This document shows, one piece after another, positions 58,131-64,000 of a DNA stretch of 64,000 nt. The notes under the pieces are model-generated. The model had not been told where the DNA came from. It searched no databases and saw only the letters and a program-made list of their open reading frames with translations. The stretch's first letter is position 1; each line of letters opens with the position of its first letter. This DNA comes from Roseiarcus sp963726105. GTDB taxonomy: Bacteria; Pseudomonadota; Alphaproteobacteria; Rhizobiales; Beijerinckiaceae. The stretch spans positions 1 to 64,000 of the forward strand of contig CAVSBJ010000018.1 in assembly GCA_963726105.1 (NCBI GenBank), written 5' to 3'. Position numbers and translations under genes: made by a program.

Positions 58131-58156
58131 CGAATCGAGACTTTTCAATGGGTCAC
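58131..58156. repeat. 26-bp dispersed motif, copy B
   Basis: CGAATCGAGACTTTTCAATG followed by GGTCAC; it matches 5876-5901 at 22 of 26 positions in the same orientation. Confidence 0.5.
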
Positions 58157-58339
58157 ACGGACAAAAGCGTCAAAAGCTTTTCCATCGCGCTTTTCCCCCG
58201 GTGGGGGGAGTCCGGATCGGAAGGACGAAGCCTTGGCCTTGCGGAAAATCTGGATCGATCATCGGACAAGCTTACCCTGATTTTTGATTTTCTGCGAGAG
58301 ATTGTCGTCCGAGCCGGAATTACCGCCCAGTCTCAAGCC

Positions 58340-59542
58340 TCAAGCCTCGAGCCACCGCGCCAGGCGCCGCGTCGCTTCGGCGATCTGTTCCGGATCGCGG
58401 GCGAAGCAGATGCGCAGATGACCCTCGCCGCCGGGACCAAAGGCGCCGCCCGGCGCGGCGCCAACGCCGGCTTCGTCGATGAGCCGAAGCGCCAGCGCAC
58501 GGGAATCGGCAAAGCCGTCGATTGAGAAGAACAGGTAGAACGCCGCCTCCGGCTTGAAGAAGCGAACGCGTCCGGTCCTGGCCAGCCCCTCGCACAAGAT
58601 GTCGCGAGAGCGGCAGCAGCGCGCGATTTGCTGGCCAACAAACGTTTCGCCTTGCTCGAGCGCCGCCGTGGCAGCGCGCTGGTTGAACACGGGCACGCCC
58701 GACGTCGTGTACTGGACGAGATTCTCGATCACGGCCCCGAGCTCCGCCGGCGCCTCGAGCCAGCCGATGCGGAAACCGGTCATCGCCCAGTTCTTGGACA
58801 AAGTCTGGACGAACAGGATCTTGTCGTCGGGCGCCATCACATCGTGGAAAGAAGGGGCGCGGACACCGTCGTAAGTGAGGCGCCCGTAAATCTCGTCGGC
58901 AATGATCCAAAGCCCATGCCGGCGCGCGATGGCGAGCGTCTCGACGATCTCTTCTCGCGTGGCGACGAAGCCGGTCGGGTTGGCCGGGCTGTTGAAGAAG
59001 ATAAGTTTGGTCGCGTGCGTCACCGCCTTTTCGAGCTTGGCTGGATCGAGGCTCCAGCGGCCCTCTTTGTCGAGCGGAACGGGCACGGCGCGCGCGCCTG
59101 AAATTTCGAGCGCGCCGACAAAATTGGGCCAGGCTGGCGTCGGGATCAGCGCCTCGTCGCCAGGGCCGACGATCAGCCGGGTCGCGATCTCGATTGCGTG
59201 CATGCCGCCAATCGTGACGAAGAAGGCCTGGGGCGAAAAAGGGCGCCCGTCCGGAGCCGCGCCATAGACCTTCGTCATGTAAGTAGCGATCGCCTCCCGC
59301 AGCTCGGGGACGCCGTTCTGCCAGGTGTAGAAGGTTTCGCCACGGTCGAGAGAAGCCTTCGCCGCTTCGCTGATGAAAGGCGGCGTCGGGAGATCGCCTT
59401 CGCCAACCCATAAGGGAATGAGCCCCTGCCGCCCGAGGCCGTAGTTGAAGACCTCGACGATGCCGCTCGTGGCCACGTCGCGCATGACGGGCCGGATGAG
59501 ATCGGGCCAACTGGTCGCGGACGGGGACGGAGCGACGTTCAT
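58340..59542 (-). CDS. Class I/II pyridoxal-phosphate aminotransferase
   Basis: A 400-residue fold-type I aminotransferase. Seen: LIPLWVGEGDLPTPPFISEA, FFVTIGGMHAIEIATRLIVG, PTPAWPNFVGALEISGARAV, FFNSPANPTGFVATREEIVE, IADEIYGRLTYD (PLP Asp/Tyr) and the Schiff-base lysine TLSKNWAMTGFRIGW. C-terminal GHLRICFARDPEQIAEATRR carries the substrate Arg. The amino donor is unknown. The ATG at 59542 follows GAGG. It is 51 bp downstream of cueR on the same strand. Confidence 0.9.
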   Translation of the reverse strand: MNVAPSPSATSWPDLIRPVMRDVATSGIVEVFNYGLGRQGLIPLWVGEGDLPTPPFISEAAKASLDRGETFYTWQNGVPELREAIATYMTKVYGAAPDGRPFSPQAFFVTIGGMHAIEIATRLIVGPGDEALIPTPAWPNFVGALEISGARAVPVPLDKEGRWSLDPAKLEKAVTHATKLIFFNSPANPTGFVATREEIVETLAIARRHGLWIIADEIYGRLTYDGVRAPSFHDVMAPDDKILFVQTLSKNWAMTGFRIGWLEAPAELGAVIENLVQYTTSGVPVFNQRAATAALEQGETFVGQQIARCCRSRDILCEGLARTGRVRFFKPEAAFYLFFSIDGFADSRALALRLIDEAGVGAAPGGAFGPGGEGHLRICFARDPEQIAEATRRLARWLEA

Positions 59543-59593
59543 CACGGCCTCATGGACCAGCGGCCGGACGTGCGCAAGCGTTAGCCGCGAGCT

Positions 59594-59995
59594 TCACTGG
59601 TCGACGCTCCCGAGCGCGAGATCATCAAGGATCGGGCAGTCCGGGCGATCGTCGCCGTGGCACGCGGAAACCAGGTTTCGGAGTGTGTCAGCCATCGCCT
59701 GCATCTCGGCGACGCGCGATCGAAGATCGTGGATGTGCGCCTCGGCGATGCGCTTGACCTCGCGGCTCGGACGGCTCCGGTCGCGCCATAGCGTCAGCAA
59801 TTCGCCGATCTCGGGAATCGAAAAACCGAGCCGTCGGGCTCGGCGAATGAATCTGAGTTCGTGAAGATCGCGTTCGCCGTAATCGCGATAATCGTTTGCC
59901 CGGCGCTCAGCCGGCCGCACGAGGCCGATCGCCTCGTAATGGCGGATCATCTTGGCGTTGACGCCGCTCGCCGCCGCGGCCGCGCCGATATTCAT
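59594..59995 (-). CDS. cueR: CueR-type copper-responsive MerR regulator
   Basis: A 133-residue MerR-family activator. HTH: MNIGAAAAASGVNAKMIRHY, EAIGLVRPAERRANDYRDYG; dimerisation helix RVAEMQAMADTLRNLVSA; then the Cu(I) loop CHGDDRPDCPILDDLA with the CueR Cys-x7-Cys pair. CueR senses cytosolic Cu(I) and activates copA. It is divergent from copA with 52 bp between start codons, filled by a classical MerR operator. I start it at MNIGAAAA (59995), the conserved N-terminus. Confidence 0.93.
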   Translation of the reverse strand: MNIGAAAAASGVNAKMIRHYEAIGLVRPAERRANDYRDYGERDLHELRFIRRARRLGFSIPEIGELLTLWRDRSRPSREVKRIAEAHIHDLRSRVAEMQAMADTLRNLVSACHGDDRPDCPILDDLALGSVDQ

Positions 59996-60008
59996 TTTGC
60001 GAATTCGC

Positions 60009-60039
60009 TTGACCTTCCCATGATGGGAAGGTCTATGCC
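60009..60039 (+). promoter_or_regulatory. CueR operator and copA promoter with 19-bp spacer
   Basis: -35 TTGACC (60009-60014) and -10 TATGCC (60034-60039) are separated by 19 bp, the overlong spacing that MerR-type activators correct by twisting DNA. The spacer region is covered by a perfect dyad, GACCTTCCCAT-G-ATGGGAAGGTC (60011-60033). Regulation by the adjacent CueR is well supported by family knowledge. Confidence 0.85.
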
Positions 60040-60047
60040 TCCTGGTC

Positions 60048-62435
60048 ATGGAACACAAGCCCCATTCCCCGACGAATTTGGCCGAGGCCACGAGCTCGCT
60101 CGCGAAAGACCCCGTTTGCGGGATGTCGGTCGACCCCGCGACGGCCAGGCACAAGGCCGAGCACGACGGCGAGACGTTCTTCTTCTGCTCAGGCCGTTGC
60201 CGCGAAAAATTCGTCGCGGACCCCGCCCGATTCGTGGCGGCGCCAGCTCACGCGCCGGCGAGCCCCAGGCATGACCACGCCGATCACGCGAGCGCGGCGG
60301 CCTCGCCGAAGCCTGCGCCGCCGGGCGCGATCTACACTTGCCCGATGCATCCTGAGATCCGCCAGGACCATCCCGGGGCCTGCCCGATCTGCGGTATGGC
60401 GCTGGAGCCGGAAACGCCTGCGGAAGCGACCGGCCCGAGCGCCGAACTCGTCGACATGACCCGGCGCTTCTGGGTCGCGCTCGGGCTTTCCGTTCCGGTC
60501 TTTGTGCTCGAAATGGGCGGGCATCTGGCCGGTCCGCACGGGGTGTTGCCCGAAGGGCTCTCCAACTGGGTTCAGTTGGCGCTCGCGACTCCGGTCGCGC
60601 TCTGGGCGGGCTGGCCATTCTTCGAGCGCGGCTGGGCCTCGCTCAGGAGCCGCAACCTCAACATGTTCACGCTGATCGCCATGGGGGTCGGCGTCGCGTG
60701 GACGTATAGCGTCGTCGCCACCGTTGCGCCAACCGTCTTTCCGGCCGCGTTCCGCGGCGACCATGGAGCGGTGGCCGTCTATTTCGAGGCCGCGGCGGTC
60801 ATCACCACCCTTGTTCTGCTTGGACAGGTCCTCGAGCTCAGGGCGCGCGAACAGACTGGCGGCGCGATTCGCGCGCTCATCGATCTGACGCCAAAGACGG
60901 CGCGGCTCGTCCGTCAGGATAAAGCCGATGAGGACGTCGCGCTCAATTCGGTCAAGATCGGCGACGCCTTGCGCGTTCGGCCGGGCGAGAAGGTCCCGGT
61001 GGACGGCCACATTGTCGAAGGGCGAAGCGCCGTCGACAAATCCATGCTGACCGGAGAATCGATGCCGGTCGGCAAGAGTGCGGGCGACAAAGTTATCGGC
61101 GGCACGTTGAACCAGAGCGGCGCCTTCGTGATGCGCGCGGACAGAATTGGCCGCGACACAGTGCTGGCGCAGATCGTGCAAATGGTTGCGCAGGCGCAGC
61201 GCAGCCGCGCGCCAATCCAGCGCCTTGCGGACCAGGTCTCCCGCTGGTTTGTGCCGCTGGTCATCGCCGTCGCCGCGCTCGCCTTTGCCGCCTGGGCGAT
61301 CTGGGGTCCCGAGCCGCGGCTTGCCTATGGTCTGCTCGCAGCCGTTTCCGTGCTGATCATCGCCTGTCCATGCGCGCTTGGACTGGCCACTCCGATGTCG
61401 ATCATGGTCGGCATTGGGCGAGGCGCTCAGGCGGGAGTCCTGATCAGAAATGCGGAAGCGCTGGAGCGGCTCGAAAAGGTCGACGCCTTGGTGGTCGACA
61501 AGACCGGCACGCTGACCGCGGGCAAGCCGACGGTCGTGGCGCTAAAGCCGACGACGGGGGTCAGCGAGGAAACGCTGCTCAAGCTCGCGGCCAGCCTCGA
61601 GCGCGGCAGCGAGCATCCTCTCGCGGCGGCGATCCTGCGCGCTGCGGCGGATCGCAACCTTCTGCTCGCCAAGGTCGACGGCTTCGAGAGCGTCCCAGGC
61701 AAAGGGGTGTCGGGAACCATCGACGGGCGCAGAGTCGCGCTCGGCAATCGGGCCATGATGCAGGCGGTTGGAACAGACGTGAGCGCGCTCGACGAGGTGG
61801 CCAACACATTGCGCGGCCAAGCCGCGACGGCGGTCTTCGTCGCCCTCGACGGCGCCGCAAGCGGCGTGATTGCTGTCGCCGATCCGATCAAGCCGACCGC
61901 GTCCGACGCAATCCGAGCGCTCAGGGAAGCTGGCGTCCGCGTCGTGATGCTCACCGGCGACAATCGGGCGACGGCGGAGGCCGTCGGGCGCAAGCTTGGC
62001 ATTGCTGAAATCGAGGCGGAAGTTTTGCCCCAGGATAAGGGCAGGACAGTCGAACGTTTGCGGAAGGAAGGCCGGGTCGTCGCCATGGCCGGCGACGGCG
62101 TCAACGACGCCCCGGCGCTGGCGGCTGCCGACGTTGGGATCGCCATGGGCACGGGAACCGATGTCGCGATCGAGTCCGCGGGCGTCACGCTGATTGGCGG
62201 GGATCTTCGCGGCGTCGTCGCCGCGCGCGATCTGTCGCGAGCCACGATGCGCAACATCCGGCAGAACCTCCTCTTCGCCTTCATCTACAACGCGGCGGGC
62301 GTGCCGATCGCGGCCGGAATCCTCTATCCGGCCTTCGGTCTCACCCTGTCGCCAGTGCTGGCCGCAGCTGCAATGGCGCTGTCGTCGGTCAGCGTGGTCG
62401 CCAACGCGCTGAGGCTAAGGACGCTGAAACTCTGA
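60048..62435 (+). CDS. copA: Copper-translocating P-type ATPase with YHS and HMBD domains
   Basis: A 795-residue P1B-1 ATPase exporting Cu(I). N-terminus: YHS domain (KDPVCGMSVDPATARHKAEH, FFFCSGRCREKF) and heavy-metal-binding domain (YTCPMHPEIRQDHPGACPIC-GM) in place of the usual HMA domains. Then CPC in IIACPCALGLATPMSIMVGI, DKTGT in LVVDKTGTLTAGKPTVVALK, SEHPLAAAIL, MLTGES, AMAGDGVNDAPALAAADVGI and the Cu(I) helices with YNAAGVPIAAG and MALSSVSVVANALRL. The start codon lies 8 nt after the -10, so the mRNA seems leaderless. First gene of a copper operon. Confidence 0.95.
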   Translation: MEHKPHSPTNLAEATSSLAKDPVCGMSVDPATARHKAEHDGETFFFCSGRCREKFVADPARFVAAPAHAPASPRHDHADHASAAASPKPAPPGAIYTCPMHPEIRQDHPGACPICGMALEPETPAEATGPSAELVDMTRRFWVALGLSVPVFVLEMGGHLAGPHGVLPEGLSNWVQLALATPVALWAGWPFFERGWASLRSRNLNMFTLIAMGVGVAWTYSVVATVAPTVFPAAFRGDHGAVAVYFEAAAVITTLVLLGQVLELRAREQTGGAIRALIDLTPKTARLVRQDKADEDVALNSVKIGDALRVRPGEKVPVDGHIVEGRSAVDKSMLTGESMPVGKSAGDKVIGGTLNQSGAFVMRADRIGRDTVLAQIVQMVAQAQRSRAPIQRLADQVSRWFVPLVIAVAALAFAAWAIWGPEPRLAYGLLAAVSVLIIACPCALGLATPMSIMVGIGRGAQAGVLIRNAEALERLEKVDALVVDKTGTLTAGKPTVVALKPTTGVSEETLLKLAASLERGSEHPLAAAILRAAADRNLLLAKVDGFESVPGKGVSGTIDGRRVALGNRAMMQAVGTDVSALDEVANTLRGQAATAVFVALDGAASGVIAVADPIKPTASDAIRALREAGVRVVMLTGDNRATAEAVGRKLGIAEIEAEVLPQDKGRTVERLRKEGRVVAMAGDGVNDAPALAAADVGIAMGTGTDVAIESAGVTLIGGDLRGVVAARDLSRATMRNIRQNLLFAFIYNAAGVPIAAGILYPAFGLTLSPVLAAAAMALSSVSVVANALRLRTLKL

Positions 62436-62473
62436 GGGCGAGCGAAGGATCGCCGTACGCCAGGAGGATGTCG

Positions 62474-62977
62474 ATGCAAGACAGAGCCGACGTCAAGGTG
62501 CTGCCGCCATTCGTGCTGTTGGGCTTCCTCGCCCTGGGATTGTTGCTCGCCATTCTTGCGCCGACGCCCGTGCTGCCCGAGCCGATCGCGCGTCTTCTCG
62601 GTATCGTCGTAATTGTTCTTTCGATCGTCTTCGTGTTCCTCGCGGTCAGGGAAATCGCTCGCGCGAAAACAGCACTCGACGTCCGCAAGCCGACGACCAC
62701 ACTCGTGACGTCGGGTATTTTCCGCATCACCCGGAATCCCATTTATTTCTCGATGATCCTTCTCGTCGCCGGCGTCGGACTGATGCTCAATTCCTTGTGG
62801 TCGATTCTGCTCGCCGCGCCGATAGGCGGCGTGCTGTGGCTGATGGCGATCAGGCCGGAAGAGCGTTATCTCGACGGCAAATTCGGCGGCGCCTATCGCG
62901 CCTACTGCACCGAGACGCCACGCTGGCTGTCAGCGCGAGGTCTACTCGGCGCGTTTCAGCCACGGCCGCGGCGCTAG
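62474..62977 (+). CDS. Isoprenylcysteine carboxylmethyltransferase-family membrane protein
   Basis: A 167-residue protein with about four membrane helices and the ICMT/PEMT-like C-terminal half: LVTSGIFRITRNPIYFSMIL (His/Arg-Asn-Pro motif, here RNP) and IRPEERYLDGKFGGAYRAYC. Bacterial members are methyltransferase-like with unknown substrates and often travel with metal-resistance genes. AGGAGG lies 6 nt before the ATG at 62474; the ATG at 62468 is inside the spacing. 38 bp after copA, same operon. Confidence 0.85.
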   Translation: MQDRADVKVLPPFVLLGFLALGLLLAILAPTPVLPEPIARLLGIVVIVLSIVFVFLAVREIARAKTALDVRKPTTTLVTSGIFRITRNPIYFSMILLVAGVGLMLNSLWSILLAAPIGGVLWLMAIRPEERYLDGKFGGAYRAYCTETPRWLSARGLLGAFQPRPRR

Positions 62978-63005
62978 GCGAGCCCTGCGAGGTCGGGAGG
63001 CTAGG

Positions 63006-63128
63006 ATGATGCATTGGGATGGAATGTTCGGCGGCTCGATGATGTGGGGCGGCGGAGTGGTCTGGCTGCTGGTTCTTGTCGCGTTGGTGCTGGGCGCCGC
63101 CGCTCTGATCAAATACCTGCGAAGCTGA
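63006..63128 (+). CDS. 40-residue Met/Trp/Gly-rich membrane protein
   Basis: ATG at 63006 with GGGAGG 5 nt upstream. It reads MMHWDGMFGGSMMWGGGVVW then LLVLVALVLGAAALIKYLRS: a short Met-, Trp- and Gly-rich periplasmic or interfacial part, then one membrane helix. Similar short proteins, sometimes with a SHOCT tail, occur in copper operons. It lies between the ICMT-like gene and the DUF305 gene, and the Met/His content fits a copper link. Too short for standard gene callers. Confidence 0.65.
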   Translation: MMHWDGMFGGSMMWGGGVVWLLVLVALVLGAAALIKYLRS

Positions 63129-63183
63129 GAGATGGGCCGGGCCCGTTCCCGGATGCAATTGGTTCACTCAATAGGAGACGGTC

Positions 63184-63549
63184 ATGAAGATATCCGCACT
63201 TGTCACCGCCATGGTCCTGCTAGCGGCTGCTTCGTCCTCGGGGCAAAGCGCTCTTGCCGAGGACATGAAGGGCATGGCGATGAAGCCCGCGACGAGTCCT
63301 GCCGACAAGGCTTTCGCGGACTCGATGAAGACCATGATGAACGGCATGCACGTGAAGCCGACAGGCAAGCCGGACGAAGATTTCGTGCGCATGATGATTC
63401 CGCATCATCAGGGCGCGATCGACATGGCGAAGGTCGAGCTGCAATACGGAACCGACCCCGAACTGCGCCAGCTGGCGACGGATATCGTCAGCGCGCAGGA
63501 AAAGGAGATCGCGGAAATGAAGGCTTGGCTGACAAAGAACGGCCGGTAA
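63184..63549 (+). CDS. DUF305 periplasmic protein
   Basis: A 121-residue exported four-helix-type protein of the DUF305 (ferritin-like CopM) family. Signal peptide MKISALVTAMVLLAAASSSG.. cut near ALA-EDM; the family motif is FVRMMIPHHQGAIDMAKVEL, and the mature N-terminus is Met-rich (DMKGMAMKPATS; MKTMMNGMHVK). Such proteins bind copper or silver in the periplasm. GGAG precedes the ATG. Last gene of the copA operon. Confidence 0.9.
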   Translation: MKISALVTAMVLLAAASSSGQSALAEDMKGMAMKPATSPADKAFADSMKTMMNGMHVKPTGKPDEDFVRMMIPHHQGAIDMAKVELQYGTDPELRQLATDIVSAQEKEIAEMKAWLTKNGR

Positions 63550-63565
63550 TCCGCCGCACGGCGGA
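63550..63565. terminator. Short hairpin after the DUF305 gene
   Basis: TCCGCCG-CA-CGGCGGA forms a tight 7-bp stem right after the stop, between the convergent DUF305 and LTXXQ genes. No T tract follows. Confidence 0.4.
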
Positions 63566-63658
63566 CGGCGAGCGCCCGCTCAATTCGGCGTTCAGCTTCA
63601 TTCTGCCGGCAGGCCGACCGGCGCGGTGACGGCGCTCCCTTCGACGGCCGGGCTTGGG

Positions 63659-64000
63659 CTAGTCGTCGCCCAAATCCTTGTCGTCTTCGTCATGTTGGTT
63701 TTCCATCGGCGCCATTTTTTCGGACTTCCCGCCCATCCCGCCTGGACCCATCATTCCCATCCCGCCCATTCCCCCGCGCATCATCTCCATCCCTCCGTGC
63801 ATCATTGCCATGCCGCGGTGACCGTGTCCCATCATGAACATTTCCCGGCCGAGCAGGGCGAACAGTCTCTTCTGGGAATCATCGAGGCTCGCGTACAGGG
63901 GCTTGGCGGCCTCGGCGACCTTCGTGATGGCGGCGCCGTGCTCGGACATGCGCTGCCCCATGGCCTCCAGTCGATCGACTGGGGACATGGCTTGGCCAGG
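63659..64000 (-). CDS. LTXXQ/Spy-like Met/His-rich protein (5' part outside window)
   Basis: The C-terminal 113 codons are in view; the frame stays open to the window edge, so the N-terminus with its signal peptide lies outside. The stretch VDRLEAMGQRMSEHGAAITK, then LYASLDDSQKRLFALLGREM resembles the last helices of Spy/CpxP (LTXXQ) periplasmic proteins. The tail is Met, Gly and His rich (FMMGHGHRGMAMMHGGMEMM) with an acidic end, suited to metal binding. It is convergent with the copper operon, so a role in copper stress is likely. Confidence 0.75.
   Translation of the reverse strand, partial: PGQAMSPVDRLEAMGQRMSEHGAAITKVAEAAKPLYASLDDSQKRLFALLGREMFMMGHGHRGMAMMHGGMEMMRGGMGGMGMMGPGGMGGKSEKMAPMENQHDEDDKDLGDD

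Noticed and set aside
1..64000. CRISPR arrays, tRNA or rRNA genes, prophage modules
   Set aside because: No regularly spaced repeats, no tRNA T-arm/anticodon patterns and no phage structural genes were recognised by reading; a dedicated scan could still find a missed tRNA.

Overview
The window is a GC-rich (visibly about 65 percent) chromosomal segment of an alphaproteobacterium, most likely of the Hyphomicrobiales (Rhizobiales), perhaps near the Methylocystaceae/Beijerinckiaceae. The order is supported by Irr, a TIGR02302/DUF4175 protein beside lptM-lysA, rpoN-hpf-ptsN, a SUV3-like helicase with an S4 protein, a CtrA-type box and SRP RNA in front of dnaX. The genus is only a guess. No rRNA, tRNA, CRISPR array or prophage was recognised.

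Layout: 1-2.6 kb is ffs-dnaX-ybaB-recR on the minus strand. 2.7-5.9 kb has an XRE regulator with a damaged 5' end, divergent from a SnoaL-alpha/beta hydrolase pair, then an intact IS5-family element. 6-9.7 kb carries a GFA protein, a GDSL hydrolase with a PEP-CTERM-like tail, two small conserved proteins and a Crp/Fnr regulator. 9.7-13 kb holds a DNA-repair pair (PdeM nuclease, Lhr-like helicase). 13-14.3 kb has gene remnants and YciF. 14.3-16.7 kb is LysE/TetR/DUF2852 with two dyad operators. 16.8-24.8 kb is lptM-lysA-TIGR02302, an acyl-CoA synthetase, a cobalamin adenosyltransferase and anmK. 24.8-26 kb has two secreted Gly/Trp-rich paralogues, one frameshifted. 26-30.5 kb holds mmsB, a single-domain response regulator, an ArsR-SRPBCC operon with one broken gene and one fusion, and a second PEP-CTERM-like protein. 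30.5-34.3 kb is uvrC, a lipoprotein gene behind a CtrA box, and prs.

34.5-39.8 kb is a complete nucleoside-type (BMP) ABC uptake operon ending in cytidine deaminase. 39.8-42.8 kb is the S4 protein and SUV3-like helicase. 42.8-46.7 kb is mixed accessory content: two orphan proteins, an SMP-30 lactonase, an SDR lacking YxxxK, and a repeat-poor anchored protein. 46.9-51.3 kb holds hisE, purQ, purS, ptsN, hpf and rpoN. 51.5-58 kb has ahcY, a second GFA protein, Irr, an LLM oxidoreductase, a CitE-like lyase and an MFS transporter. 58.3-64 kb has an aminotransferase and a copper cassette: cueR divergent from copA, a methyltransferase-like membrane protein, a 40-residue membrane protein, a DUF305 protein and a partial Met/His-rich LTXXQ protein.

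How it works together: most of the window is housekeeping. The accessory interest lies in small regulator-operator-operon modules (XRE, TetR, ArsR, CueR), each with readable dyad sites, and in several genes that are freshly broken or fused. The copper module is the clearest functional system: the CueR promoter geometry is classical and puts the copA start codon at the expected transcription start. I did not find a convincing wholly new system. The best candidates for a second look are the twin TGACCT palindromes, the leaderless copA layout, the IS whose stop codon comes from its target duplication, and the ArsR-SRPBCC-DUF1801 operon.
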